From: Pteria penguin
Lineage: Eukaryota > Mollusca > Bivalvia > Pterioida > Pteriidae
Direction: 5' to 3'
Assembly (NCBI GenBank): GCA_035048485.1
Contig: CM068590.1
Span: forward strand, 1,426,001 to 1,490,000
DNA: 64,000 bases
The translations under genes and the position numbers were made by a program. Of the stretch, positions 24,253 through 37,035 are shown in pieces. Under the pieces are notes generated by a model. It was given only the letters and a program-made list of their open reading frames with translations. It was not told the DNA's origin and did no database searches. Position 1 is the first letter of the stretch, and each line of letters opens with the position of its first letter.

Positions 24253-24391
24253 CTTCAACACTGCTCTTCAAAGATTTATATATTTTGAGAATTCCAATCA
24301 TTTGGCCATGAGCATCACTGGAGAGACATAAGTTGTCGAAATGCGCATATGGTGCACTAAATTATAAGGTATATATGTTCTATATTTATAC
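24253..24391 (+). repeat. Dispersed repeat, 'cttcaacactgctcttca...' (copy 1)
   Basis: About 140 bp closely matching 35829-35973, with 'gagaattccaatcatt', 'gagcatcactg', 'ttgtcgaaatgcgcatatgg' and 'ggtatatatgttctatattt'. Sequences of this type are widespread in bivalve genomes; the class is unknown to me. Confidence 0.75.
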
Positions 24392-24784
24392 ATACCAAGA
24401 AAGTACAATGGTACCTCGGTAGCACAGTGGTACCTCGGTATGTGGGTGTATTTTCTTATGTATCTCGAAAGGTGGATAAATCGAACACACACACATACAC
24501 ATACATACACACACATATACAACAACTCCATCCTAAGAAACTAATAACAACATCAACTGAACCGTGACAACACTCTGTCCTGGAAAACAAGAAGATCTTT
24601 ACTCACTGTTTATATATTATTGGATACCGAATAGATTCGTCCTTAAAGGAGGAAGTGGGGTACTTTTGAGTGCAATCTTTTAATTCCACAAAGAGCAAAA
24701 AAAAAAAAAAAGGATGTTTAATTGACAGTTTCTTTTCTCTTTCTTTTTTATTATTTTGTTTTGTTTGTTTTTCCACTAGGAACA

Positions 24785-25385
24785 ATGTGCTACCATCACT
24801 AGATGTCGATGTTGTGGTGTTATCTTCCACCACTAAACACTGGCCACCACCATATACGTAATATGTTGTTGTGGTGGTGTTATTTTCACCACTAAACACT
24901 GGTCACAACAATATAGGTAATGTCATAATGTGTTGTTGTGGTGTTATTTCCACCACCAAACACTGGTCAACACCATATAGGTACTATGTTGTTGTTGTGG
25001 CCTCATCCCCACACTGAACACTGGCCACCACTATAAAGGTAATATGTTGTTTTTGTGGTGTTATTTCCTCCACTAACCCCTGGCTACCACCATATAGGTA
25101 ATGTGTTGTTGTTGTGGTGTTATTTCCTCCACAAAACACTTGCCACCACCATATAGGTAATATGTTGTTGTGGTGTTATTTCTAGCACTAAACACTGGCC
25201 ACCACCATATAGGTAATATGTTGTTGTGGTGGTGTTATTTCCTCCACTAAACACTGGCCACCACCATGTAGGTAATATGTTGTTGTTGTGGTGTTATTTC
25301 CACCACTAAACACTGGTCACCACCATATAGGTAATATGTTGTGGTAGTGTTATGTCCACCACTTAACACTGGCCACCACTATAGA
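24785..25385 (+). repeat. About 59 bp minisatellite, roughly ten copies
   Basis: The unit contains 'ggccaccaccatataggtaa', 'tatgttgttgtggtg', 'gttatttcctccactaaaca'. Unit length varies because of GTT/GTG slippage. Confidence 0.9.
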
Positions 25386-25499
25386 TGATACAGATTTATA
25401 TGGATGGTGCGGTGTGATCTTCCATCATCAATTGGCAACATCTACCTTTCATTAGTATCCATGTATCAAGTTTGATTAGTTTAAGGTGCATGGTACTTC

Positions 25500-28060
25500 A
25501 TTTATCATCCCGATTCCAATGCTTGTAATCTATTTTACCGGGAGTGACCTTTGACCTATTGACCCCAAAATTCATAACCATTTTTTCCTTTGGAGATACG
25601 GCCAAGTTTCAATTTAGTTTGGATAGAATTTTAGTAATCATCTGGAAACCAGTAATTGCAATAAAATCCAGAGCTGTCCTAACGGGACAAATTAACCAAC
25701 CAACCCCCCCCCCTTCCAACCCCGCGGCAACAAAGTTGAAACATACATACAATAATTCACCTCAAGGTACCTTATTGGTATAAGTGTGCTGTTACACTTA
25801 TACATTTTGAGGTATAATCAATGAAAACAATCTGGTTTGTGTGCAATCTCATCTTGACCTTGTACATGTAGATATGACCTTTGCATAAGGTCATTACACA
25901 TCTTTGAGTCATGGACAACAACTGAGTAAGATACAATCTTCCTACAACATAACAAGAAGAAATTATGGCTTGCACAAGAATTCTGATTGATTGATTGATT
26001 GAGTTTTGTTTAACGTCACACCACGAATATTTCACGTATTTGGTGACGGCATCTGACAGATGCGGGGCATACAAATTTTGCCCTTTGCAATGGACCCACC
26101 AGAAGCAGTGAGGGATCTTTAACGTGTCATGCATACAACGACACGGGGCCTCGGTTTTTACTGTCTCATCCGAAAGACAGGACATTGGCATGACCAGAGC
26201 GGGACTCGAACCCGGCCTCCCGATCAGGAGTCCAGCGCGATACCACTAGGCCACGTCGGCTTCACAAGAATTCTGATTAAGTGTGCACTGTAACCATCGC
26301 CTACACTGTGCACACTGTGACCTTGACATTGTAGATATTACCTTGGCTCAATGTTCAAGGTCACGACACACCCTTAAGTCATGGACAACAATTGTGTAAA
26401 ATATTATCTCCCTTCAAATTAAAAGGAGGAGCTTACGACTCGAACAATGATTTTGACTTTGTATGTACTGTGACCTTGACGTTGTAGATATCACTTTGGT
26501 TTAAAGTCATAACACATCCGTGGGTCATGAACAACAACTGTGTAATATATTATCTCCCTCCAAAGTAAGAGGAAGAAGTTATGGCCCGGACAATTGTCAT
26601 GGCCAGACAGAAATAGACAGATGGACAGACACACAGACGGATAACATTTCCACACAATGTGATACACATCTTTGGATCATAGAAGACAATGGTGTGAAAT
26701 ATTATCCAGATTCTTAATAGCAGTAAGGAGTTATGGCCAGTATAAGGATTTCGACAATACATACACTTTGACCTTGGAGATCTGATCTTCAGTCAAGGTC
26801 ATAACACACCACTGAGTCATAGGCAACATTTTTGGATACATTATCCTCATCTGACTTAGCTGTAAGAAGTTATTGACCGGACAAATATTTTGGCTACGTG
26901 TGCACTAGTACTGCGACCTTGACCTTGAAGATATGACCTTGGTTGATGTCATGACACACTGCTGTGTCAAGCACAACAATTGTATTAAATGTTATCCAGA
27001 TTCAACGAAGCATGAAGGACAAGGGTTTCGACTGTGCTTGCTCTTCAACCTTGACCTTGAAGATATGATCTTGAGTTAAGGTTGTGACACACCCTTGTGT
27101 AAAATATTAATAATAATCCAACTTCGCAGCAAGACTTTATAGCCCAGACAATGATCATGGTCATGTGTGCACTGTGATCTTGACCTTGAAAGTATGACTA
27201 ATGGTCAAGATAATGACAGACCCTAGGGTCATGTACAACAATTGTGTGAAATATTATCAATATCCTACAAGGGGGTAAGAAGTTTTGGCCTGTACAAATG
27301 TGAACAGATGGACTGACAGGGCGATTTGTATATCTCACCCTCAAACTGTGTTTACAGAGGGCATAAATATAATTAAACAAGGTCACGATACACCCTTTGG
27401 TATTCTACAACAATTTTGTGAAAATTATTCAAATCCATGTAAAGGGTATCAATATATAGCTCAGAAAATGATTTACCCGTCATATGCATGTGACCTTTAC
27501 CTTGCAGTTATGACTTGGTTCTGTCATGACTTGACCTTGGGTATTGAGCAACAATTCTGTGAAATATTATTCAAATCACCATAAAGGGTAAACAATTATG
27601 ACCATGAAAAATGTTTTATTCATCATATGTAACTTGACCTGGACCTAGCAGATATGACCTCTTGGTTCAAGGTCATAGCACACCCCGAGTCCCAGATTAC
27701 AATTCTGTGAAATATTATTCAAATTCATGCCAGGGATCAAAAGCTATGGCTTGGACAATTATTTACTTAAATCACATAAACTGTGACCTCGACCTTGCAG
27801 GCATGACTTTGCTTCAATGTCAAGACACATCCTTGGGACCTAGGAAACAATTCTGCAAAATACTATTCCAATACATGCAAAGGGGAAGAAGTTATGACCC
27901 AGACAATGATACGTACTGTGAGCTTGGCACAAGGTCATGACACACCACCTTCCCTAATGACCATTACTACCATGTATGATGTTAATTTACCAAGGCATGT
28001 AGAAACTATGCCTTGGACAGGGTTACAGAAGGACAGATAGACGGACAGACTTTATGGTAA
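25500..28060 (+). repeat. About 150 bp diverged tandem repeat, ten or more units, interrupted by a SINE
   Basis: Recurring phrases are 'ctgtgaccttgaccttg.agatatgacctt', 'aaggtcatgacacaccctt', 'tcatggacaacaattgtgt', 'aaatattatccaaat' and 'agaagttatggcccggacaa', spaced about 152 bp (for example 26317 and 26469). The head 'agagctgtcctaacgggaca' at 25671 recurs at 41567. No coding potential; the short frames are repeat-derived. Confidence 0.8.
25989..26262 (-). mobile_element. Full-length tRNA-derived SINE with perfect 16 bp target duplication
   Basis: Read on the minus strand, the head has an A box (TGGCCTAGTGG) and a B box (GGTTCGAGTCC). The central domain (TTTCGGATGAGACAG, AAAGATCCCTCACTGC, GATGCCGTCACC) follows and the 3' tail is (ATCA/ATCAATC)n. 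The flanks carry CACAAGAATTCTGATT at 25973-25988 and 26263-26278. The structure fits the mollusc tRNA SINEs with a conserved core (MetaSINE/MESC-type; name from memory). It sits inside the 150 bp tandem array. Confidence 0.92.
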
Positions 28061-28689
28061 CATAATAGGTCCTGACCCATTCTCAACATAAATATCAATT
28101 TTTTTTCTGAGGGGAGGGGGTACTAGTACCTAAAGTTAAACATACCAAGTTAAATGTCAGAGGATGACCGATAACTTTCCAGAATAAAATGACCTTGACA
28201 AACAATGGCATACCATAAACTCTAAGAGACCCTGAAAACACAGTCATAGTGCCTCACTATTTCTGTAATCATGTCATCCTATTTTTGTGACAGATTTTCT
28301 GCTTTTTATTCGAATATTGTTTTGGGTGCAACGAACATATAGATAAAGTGTATTGATTTTCTTTTTTTATTGCAGCGTTACACCATTGATACTGAATATA
28401 GCCTGTGTAAAGTAAATACACAACAATACAATTATATATATATGTATATTTCAACCCTGAATAGATATAGAATGGTTTAGTTTCATTTAATGTCATATTA
28501 AATAGCTTCATGACAACCTCACCCTATTTTCCAACCCCCATTCTTCCAGACCCACCCCAATTATATTAATATGTTTACAATTCCTCTTTAAATACTATTC
28601 ATAGTTCATTTCTCTGGAATACCTCTTTCTCTTATTTCTCCTTAAATCTTTTTATTGTCTTTAACTCTAAACCCTATCCCCCCCTTCTC

Positions 28690-29290
28690 CCTCCATCCCC
28701 CTACCCTTTTTTCTGAACGTTTTCACCCATTTCCCCTTCCACATCCCTCACCCTATTTCCCCTCCCCTATCCTTCACCCTATTTCCCCTCCCCCACCCTT
28801 CACCCTATTTCCCCTCCCCCACCCTTCACCCTACTTCCCCTCCCCAATCATTCACCCTACCTCCCCTCCCCCATCCCTCACCCTATTTCCCCTCCCCCAC
28901 CCTTCACCCTACTTCCCCCCCTCAACCCTTCACCCTACTTCCCCTCCCAAATCCTTCACCCTACTTCCCCTCCCCCATCCTTCATCCTATTTCCCCTCCC
29001 CCACCCTTCACCCTATTTCCCCTCCCCCACACTTCACCCTATTTCCCCTCCCCAATCCTTCCCCCTACTTCCCCTCCCCCCTCCTTCACCCTATTTCCCC
29101 TCCCCCACCCTTCACCCTACTTCCCCCCCCCCTTTCACCCTACTTCCCCTTCCCCATCCTTCACCCTACTTCCCTTCCCCCACCCTTCATCTTATTTCCC
29201 CTCCCCAATCCTTCACCTTACTTCCCCTCCCCTACCTTCACCTTATTTCCCCTCCCCCATCCTTCACCCTACCTTGCCTTCCCAATCCTT
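28690..29290 (+). repeat. 26 bp pyrimidine-tract minisatellite, about 22 copies
   Basis: The unit is TTCACCCTATTTCCCCTCCC followed by CCACCC. One strand is almost entirely C and T over 600 bp. The long Pro/Ser/Phe-rich frame across it (28655-29449) is a by-product of the stop-free unit. Confidence 0.94.
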
Positions 29291-29559
29291 TTAGATCCAC
29301 CGCTAATTAGATTAATACATGTAGATTTCTCCTTTCAATACAAATTACAGTTCATTTGTTTGGAATACTTCTCTCTTTTATTTTCACTTGAATCTTTTTT
29401 ATTGTCTTTAACTCTAAACCTTATCCCCCTCCCCCTTTTTTTATTCTAACGTTTTCAGAAAATGTAAGGTATCATCACTTCTTCCCCATCTTACATCAAC
29501 ACTAACTCTTGTTACACAAGTCAGTATGAAGCAACACAATATCATATGTAAAGCAAATA

Positions 29560-29565
29560 TTTATT
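29560..29565 (-). terminator. Candidate polyadenylation signal for the NLR-like gene
   Basis: AATAAA on the minus strand about 600 bp after the stop at 30167-30169. The intervening 29570-30166 has no other feature and could be a 3' UTR. Confidence 0.35.
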
Positions 29566-30166
29566 GTACTTCTATAACAGAATACAAACATACATCATAT
29601 GAAATACAGAGACAGGTTCATTTAGTACAAAGAAACAAGTCAAAGAATACAATGAGAAATAAAATACTCTAATATATAATAGAGAGAGAAATAAGTTTAT
29701 AAACACCCCCTTCCCCTTTTCCTTCAATTTGATTAAAATCTTTCTTATCACTTTATCTAAAATTCATTCCAAGACTAACACCCCCCCCCCCCCCTTCCCG
29801 TTTCTTGCTAAAATTCTAAGTTAAACAAAAAATATATCTATTTACTGACTCAGATTATCAAAAATAAACTTCCGAAATTTTACCACAAACAACACCCTCC
29901 CTTCCTCTTGTCCATATTTTCTGAAAATGTAAAACACCATCAAGTTCATCTCATGACACCTACATACTGACTGAGATTTTCTAAAACTGATTTTCCTTGT
30001 GACCTTGACCTATCTAATATGATCAAGATGTACAGTGTCAGTTTCCACTATGGCAGCTCAGACATTTCCAGAAAATTCTACAGAGAAAGTGACCTAGAAT
30101 TCATCATGGAGAGAGTAATGTGATGATGTTTGTGTTTACAAGTGATTTACAGTCATGTGTGGGATG

Positions 30167-31881
30167 TCATGTCTCTCTATAGAACTCTATTCTATTTGTG
30201 TCGTGCTTGATGAATGTGAACTGTGGGGAGGACTTTATCATTGTAATGGAGTCAGCATCAATGTCTGTGTCCTCTAATGTGACCTTTACTTTGTGTGGGA
30301 TACTCAGGAGACTTGACAGGAATACTCCCCACCCCCCGGCTGTCATGTGTACCACCACTAACACTAGTGTCTCTAACTGTGTCATGTGTGACACACACAG
30401 TGGGGTGTTATACAGTATGATGTTACACAGCACTACATACTTCAACCGAGTCAGTCGGGTCAGAGCCGCTACAACATCAGCATCAACATCTCTGTGTCTA
30501 CCCCAATACTGTATACAGTGTAGCTGTGTGAGTTGTGGTAACACGGTGACCAGCCGCTCCATGTCCTGTACGTCACACCATGTGATATATAATGCTGTGA
30601 GTGATCCAGAATGCTGAGGTAGGTACCCTATGATATCTGGTATATGTGATACATTCCACAGAGACACTGACATAATGGTATGATGACTAGTACTCATCAA
30701 CTCCCCTGTCACTCTCTTTACTTCACTGTCACTTAACATATGAAGATAAACATCAGAGAGGTGGTAGGGGGGTAGGTGAGTACTACCCATCATGGCAGAG
30801 ACATGCTCCATCTCCCTATACCATTCACACTGTGTGTGGTATAATGATTCCACTCTGTCCCTGTGTTCCCACTCCATAGTCTGTCTATACAGGATAAGCC
30901 TATCATCTGTCTGAGCTATACATACTACATGCTGTGATAGCTTACCCCCCAGTGTCCTATCCAGACCTGACACAAACCTGACCACATTACCCAGCTCCAT
31001 GATCTTATCTATGGAGTTACAATGATGACAGAATTCTTGAAGCATGTCTGGCTGACATACAATAAACATGGCTGCCATCAGCTCTTGTATTAACTTGTGA
31101 GGGAAACTGACAGAGACATTCTGTATATTGAAACATCCTGGTGCCCTACACTGACTAATTATACCCACCTTTAATGCTAGATCTACCCTCTCCATTCCTA
31201 TTTCTCCTTCTGATATTTCTCAAATACTAAGCGTGGATCACTTGATAATAGATCATTGTATGCTAACTTAAAGAATGGAGTCAATATATCAATGAAGTGA
31301 TTTATATACGGGAAGAAGCGAGACAGCAGGGTCATCATGTCACTAGAACCAGATGTTGATTGTTGTGTTTGATCAACACTTTGTTTCTTTTTAGCATGAG
31401 TACGTCTATCTTGTTGTTTGCGTTGTTCTAGGAGATAGTTCTCTATTTGTTTGTTTTTCTGTTCACCACGTTTGATCAGTAAATCTTGGATTGACAGTAT
31501 GAAGTAAGTCATGGAGTTACTGACATGTTCACTTTTTCCATGTGTAATGTCTTTATCTTCCTCACACCATACATGACAAGCAGCTGTTAATATCATGGGC
31601 AGTGTTAGCAAGGATTTTTCCCCTTCCAGCCTCTCCTTTCATAAATATTCTCTTGGCAGGTTTACCACCAATGTGAAACATATCAGACATTGTTATGCGC
31701 TTTCTGGCAGTCTGTTTATCCTCTTTCCTGCTTTTACTTTGTGATTTGGTATCTTCTGCTACAAACACTGGGGAGTATAACTCATCAAGAGGCATGCTTG
31801 TACCACCCAGTGGCATGGCTGTAACACACTGTGTAACATTCTCATACTTCTCAAGAAGGGTTTCTCTGGCATTTCTTTTAT
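30167..31881 (-). pseudogene. Last exon of the NLR-like gene: P-loop, NACHT-core deletion, leucine-rich tail, two frame breaks
   Basis: The acceptor 'tttcaaaatttcag' opens a frame with KRNARETLLEKYENVTQCV and a P-loop GEAGRGK at 31636-31616. The frame breaks at about 31612-31616; the next frame starts LLTLPMILTAACHVWCEEDK and ends at a TAG (31198-31200). In related proteins as I remember them, the motif LMLTAACYVW lies after the NACHT domain, some 200 residues past the P-loop, so the Walker B and following parts are absent. A third frame (31195-30167) resumes at LALKVGIISQCRAPGCFNIQ and NVSVSFPHKLIQE, then degenerate leucine-rich repeats (SLTALYITWCDVQDMERLV, LTRLKYVVLCNIIL), ending TGA at 30167-30169. 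Confidence 0.75.
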
Positions 31882-31994
31882 CTGAAATTTTGAAATTGAC
31901 AGTGTTTACATGTTTAAAAGAGATTATTTGTTTCTAGTTTATTACAAAACAGTTAGCTTATCTGTTAATATTGATCAGGATCATATCCCAGCTA

Positions 31995-34545
31995 GTCGCT
32001 AAAGCATGCTGACTGATTTTATGGTGGTGGTTACAGCTTGGGCATGCCCTTGATAACCACTCAGTCATGTTGACTGATTTCACTTATTTCACCTATATGG
32101 TGGTGGTTACAGCTTGGGCATGCCCTTGATAACCACTCAGATATGCTGATTGATTTCACTTATTTCACCTATATGGTGGTGGTTACAGCTTGGGCATGCC
32201 CTTGATAACCACTTAGTCATGTTGACTGATTTCACTTATTTCACCTATATGGTGGTGGTTACAGCTTTTTTCATGCCCTTGATAACCACTCAGTCATGCT
32301 GATTGATTCCACTTATTTCACCTATATGGTGGTGATTACAGCTTGGGCATGCCCTTGATAACCGCTCAGGCATGCTGACTGATTTCACTTTGATTGTGGT
32401 GGTTACAGCTTGGGCATGCCTTGATAACCACTCAGGCATGTTGACTGATTTCACTTATTTCACATATAAGGGGTGGTTACAGCTTGGGCATGCCCTTGAT
32501 AACCACTCAGTCATGCTGATTGATTTCACTTATGTCACCTATATGGTGGTGGTTACAGCTTGGGCATGCCCTTGATAACCACTCAGATATGCTGATTGAT
32601 TTCACTTATTTCACCTATATAGTGGTGGTTACAGCTTGGTAATGCCATTGATAACCACTCAGTCATGCTGAATGATTTCACTTATTTTACCTATATGGTG
32701 GTGGTTACAGCTTGGGCATGCCCTTGATAACCACTCAGTCATGCTGATTGATTTCACTTATTTCACCTATATGGTAGTGGTTACAGCTTGGGCATGCCAT
32801 TGATAACCACTCAGTCATGCTGATTGATTTCACTTATTTCACCTATATAGTGGTGGTTACAGCTTGGGCATGCCCTTGATAACCACTCAGATATGCTGAT
32901 TGATTTCACTTATTTCACCTATATGGTGGTGGATACAGCTTGGGCATGCCCTTGATAACCACTTAGTCATGTTGACTGATTTCACTTATTTCACCTATAT
33001 GGTGGTGGTTACAGCTTTTTTCATGCCCTTGATAACCACTCAGTCATGCTGATTGATTCCACTTATTTCACCTATATGGTGGTGATTACAGCTTGGGCAT
33101 GCCCTTGATAACCGCTCAGGCATGCTGACTGATTTCACTTTGATTGTGGTGGTTACAGCTTGGGCATGCCTTGATAACCACTCAGGCATGTTGACTGATT
33201 TCACTTATTTCACATATAAGGGGTGGTTACAGCTTGGGCATGTCCTTGATAACTACTCAGATATGCTGATTGATTTCACTTATGTCACCTATATGGTGGT
33301 GGTTACAGCTTGGTCATGCCCTTGATAACCACTCAGATATGCTGATTGATTTCACCTATTTCACCTGTATAGTGGTGGTTACAGCTTGGTCATGCCATTG
33401 ATAACCACTCAGTCATGCCAAATGATTTCACTTATTTTACCTATATGGTGGTGGTTACAGCTTGGGCATGCCCTTGATAACCACTCAGTCATGCTGACTG
33501 ATTTCACTTATTTCACCTATATGGTAGTGGTTACAGCTTGGGCATGCCATTGATAACCACTCAGTCATGCTGATTGATTTCACTTATTTCACCTATATAG
33601 TGGTGATTACAGCTTGGGCATGCCCTTGATAACCACTCAGGCATGCGGATTGATTTCACTTTGATGGTGGTGGTTACAGCTTGGTCATGCCCTTGATAAC
33701 CACTCAGGCATGCTGATTGATTTCACTTATTTCATTTTTATGGTGGTGGTTACAGCTTGGTCATGCCCTTGATAACCACTCAGTCATGCTGATTGATTTC
33801 ACTTATTTCACCTGTATGGTGGTGGTTACAGCTTGGTCATGCCCTTGATAACCACTCAGGCATGCTGATTGATTTCACTTATTTTACCTGTATGGTGGTG
33901 GTTACAGCTTTGACATGCCCTTGATAACCAATCAGGCATGCTGACTGATTTCACTTATTTCACCTGTATGTTGATGGTTACAGCTTGAAAACCACTTCGG
34001 CATGTTGACTGATTTCACTTATTTCACCTATATGGTGGTGGTTACAGCTTGGTCATGCCCTTAATAACCACTCAGGCATGCTAATTGATTTCACTTATTT
34101 CACTTTTATGGTGGTGGTTACAGCTTGGTCATGCCCTTGATAACCACTCAGGCATGCTGATTGATTTCACTTATTTCACCTATATGGTGGTGGTTACAGC
34201 TTGGGCATGTCCTAGATAACCACTCAGTCATGCTGATTGATTTCACTTATTTCACCTATATGGTGGTGATTACAGCTTGGGCATGTCCTTGATAACCACT
34301 CAGGCATGCTGACTGATTTCACTTATTTCACCTTTATGGTGGTGGTTACAGCTTGGGCATGCCCTTGATAACCACTCAGGCATGCTGACTGATTTCACTT
34401 ATTTCACCTGTATGGTGGTGGATATAACTTGAAAACCACTCAGGCATGCTGACTGATTTCACTTATTTCACTTTGATGGTGGTGGTTACTTCTTGGTCAT
34501 GCCCTTGATAACTACTCAGACAAGCTGACTGATTTCATATTATTT
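31995..34545 (+). repeat. 76 bp minisatellite, about 34 copies, inside the last intron of the NLR-like gene
   Basis: The unit is TGATTTCACTTATTTCACCT, ATATGGTGGTGGTTACAGCT, TGGGCATGCCCTTGATAACC, ACTCAGTCATGCTGAT. A multi-unit block with rare variants (acagcttttttcatg, acatataagggg) occurs at 32200-32580 and again exactly 750 bp later, so the array has a higher-order period of 750 bp. It accounts for most of the intron 31882-34888. Confidence 0.96.
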
Positions 34546-34888
34546 CACCTATACCATGAAAGCTTCAGTTGGGTTATACCGTTAGTAATGGTTCCACATG
34601 GACAAGCTGCGCCACTTTACATATTTTACCTAGTATATGACCATTAAATATGCTGAATGAGATTTTGGTTTTTTTTATTCAGCCCATTGCAGACAGGGGT
34701 CTGAGTTTATGCTTTCATATCTGAGGATACTTAGAGAGGCAGAAGTTGATCAATCTTAGAATAATCCAATCAAGCAAATCAGATTGAAACTGGATCATCA
34801 GATTTGGAATGCAGTGTATCAACACTGAATCATATTGCACTCAAACAATACAGATAAATCATATTGAAGCATTTCGAAATTATTTTAC

Positions 34889-34960
34889 CCTCTTCTGTGT
34901 TGCTCTGTTGTGAGGAGGGCTCAGTCCTCTGGATCATTCGGCAGGTTTCAGCAATAGTTT
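34889..34960 (-). CDS. Exon 6 of the NLR-like gene (72 bp)
   Basis: Acceptor 'tttttgtcattacag', donor GTAAAA, phase 1 at both ends. Reads TIAETCRMIQRTEPSSQQSN then TEE. It links the repeated linker exons to the NACHT exon. Confidence 0.75.
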
Positions 34961-36350
34961 CTGTAATGACAAAAACACTAATAAAAGAGGGATAGATATT
35001 AGCTGATAAGAGTTGCTTCTCTTCACATCAAGCCATATACAATTTGAAAAATGAAAATTACAAATGTTTCTGTCAAATACTGTACCTGTATTGTCTGAGT
35101 CCTTTTGAAACTTATAATTAAAATTCTAATGCATTATGTATAGAACCTTGTATTTTGATTGGTTGTTGACATGAAGGTATTCCACAATACTCGTAGGTTG
35201 TAAAATTACGTCACAAACATATTCATGATGCCCGGCAGTTTCTGATTTGTGACGTCACGATATCATACATTTTTTATATCACTGTGATTAGCGACTTTGC
35301 TTAGAAAACCATATTTCTTTGCCTCAAGTTGTAATTATTTTTGTTAAATGCATTAGAATTGGGTTACCATGCTTGTGTTTTATAAAAACTGACAGTATCA
35401 GTGAATACCGTGCCAGCAGTGAAAACACTCGCATAGTAACCCCTAAGTTGTGTTATGTGGAAATTGTTATGAAAGACCCTTAATACCCAAGCCAATAGGT
35501 ATCGGGGGCACAACCCCACCTCCCCACTCCAGGTTTTTACAGATCATGGACAAACTCTTATCACATTTCAAATTGATATTAAATTTAATGTTGCCCACCC
35601 CCTCCTTTCCACACACTTTTGCAATGCTCCCTCTGCCCCTTCTGCCATCTAAAAAGTTTTGATTAATTATTATTATCAATTATTTGACTTATCTTTCTTC
35701 CATAGAATTTCCTCTGACTGATTCTTATCACATGAAATGGGTCTTTGTGCTTTATTTTTACTTCTTTTAGTCCATTTAAAGTTATTTTTATGAACATATG
35801 TTCAAGTTCAATTAAAGTATATATAGCTCTTCAACACTGCTCTTCATATTTTTTATATACATGTATTATGAGAATTCCAATCATTCAGCCAAGAGCATCA
35901 CTGACGAGACATAACTTGTCGAAATGCGCATATGGTGCACAAAATTAAAAGGTATATATGTTCTATATTTATCCTCTACTAATCAGATAATAATAATTTG
36001 ATTTGTTTGCATTGGGAATGGAATCAATGAACGGCTCTAATTCCACAGAATCAAGAGCCCTGCTCTTTTCTGTTAACAGTAAAGCTGGTGTTGCCTAGAG
36101 GATGAGGAACTTTTTTGTGACCTAGAGGTCCAGGGTTCAATTCCTACCCATGGCACACCGGTGTTCTGTCTTCGGTAGGCATGACACATATAAGATCCCT
36201 CACTCTCACTACTTCAGGTGGTTCCACTGCAAAGGTAGAAGTTTCTATGCAATGCATCAAGAAAATGCCGTCACCATATACATGAAACAGCTGTGGAAAG
36301 ACGTAAAACAATAATCAATCAAAACATCTGTTTATAATGAGCCTGTTTAC
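34961..36350. other. Intron 5 of the NLR-like gene: dispersed repeat copy (35829-35973) and old SINE (36068-36330)
   Basis: 35829-35973 is the second copy of the 'cttcaacactgctcttca' repeat. 36068-36330 is a strongly diverged + strand SINE, with 'ggtccagggttcaattcc' as B box, then 'agatccctcactctcac', 'atgccgtcaccata' and an 'aataatcaatca' tail. The rest is AT-rich with no exon seen. Confidence 0.65.
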
Positions 36351-36354
36351 TTGC

Positions 36355-36408
36355 CTTCTTGCTGTTGAACTCTAGATGTCAAAACAGCAGTTGTCTGTCT
36401 TTGTTTAT
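36355..36408 (-). CDS. Exon 5 of the NLR-like gene (54 bp) with a GC donor
   Basis: Acceptor 'ttacattttcag'. Reads KQRQTAVLTSRVQQQE, clearly related to exons 2-4. To keep phase 1 the donor must be G|GCAAGT. The only nearby GT (four bases downstream) would put a stop in exon 6. GCAAGT is the usual form of a GC-AG intron donor. Confidence 0.65.
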
Positions 36409-36489
36409 CTGAAAATGTAACTTGAATACATCAGCATGAAATTATTTGTCTTACTTTGCATAGATAATTGAAAGAAACATCAAAATGGA

Positions 36490-37035
36490 CATTCATGTAC
36501 ACCTGGAAACCACAGGCAACACTACATAGCAGAAGTACATATACACCTGGAAACCACAGGTAACACTACATACCAGGAAGTACATGTACACCTGGAAACC
36601 ACAGGCGACACTACATACCAGAAGTACATGTACACCTGGAAACCACAGGCGACACTACATACCAGAAGTACATGTACACCTGGAAACCACAGGTGACACT
36701 ACATACCAGGAAGTACATGTACACCTGGAAACCACTAGCGACACTACATACCAGAAGTACATGTACACCTGGAAACCACAGCTGACACTACATACCAGGA
36801 AGTACATGTACACCTGGAAACCACTAGCGACATTACATACCAGGAAGTACATGTACACCTGGAAACCACAGGTGACACTACATACCAGGAAGTACATGTA
36901 CACCTGGAAACCACAGGTGACACTACATACCAGGAAGTACATGTATACCTGGACACTACAGGCGACACTACATATCAGGAAGCACATGTACACCTGGAAA
37001 CCACAGGTGACACTACATACCAGGAAGTACACCAC
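36490..37035 (+). repeat. About 45 bp minisatellite, about 12 copies, in intron 4 of the NLR-like gene
   Basis: The unit is AAGTACATGTACACCTGGAA, ACCACAGGTGACACTACATA, CCAGG. The frames through it on both strands are repeat artefacts. Confidence 0.94.

Noticed and set aside
26180..26262. Possible tRNA gene (A and B box-like sequences)
   Set aside because: The tRNA-like part is the head of a SINE flanked by target duplications; several copies share the same body and tail.
28655..29449. 264-codon Pro/Ser/Phe-rich frame
   Set aside because: It is a by-product of a 26 bp pyrimidine repeat; no domain, no splice or start context.
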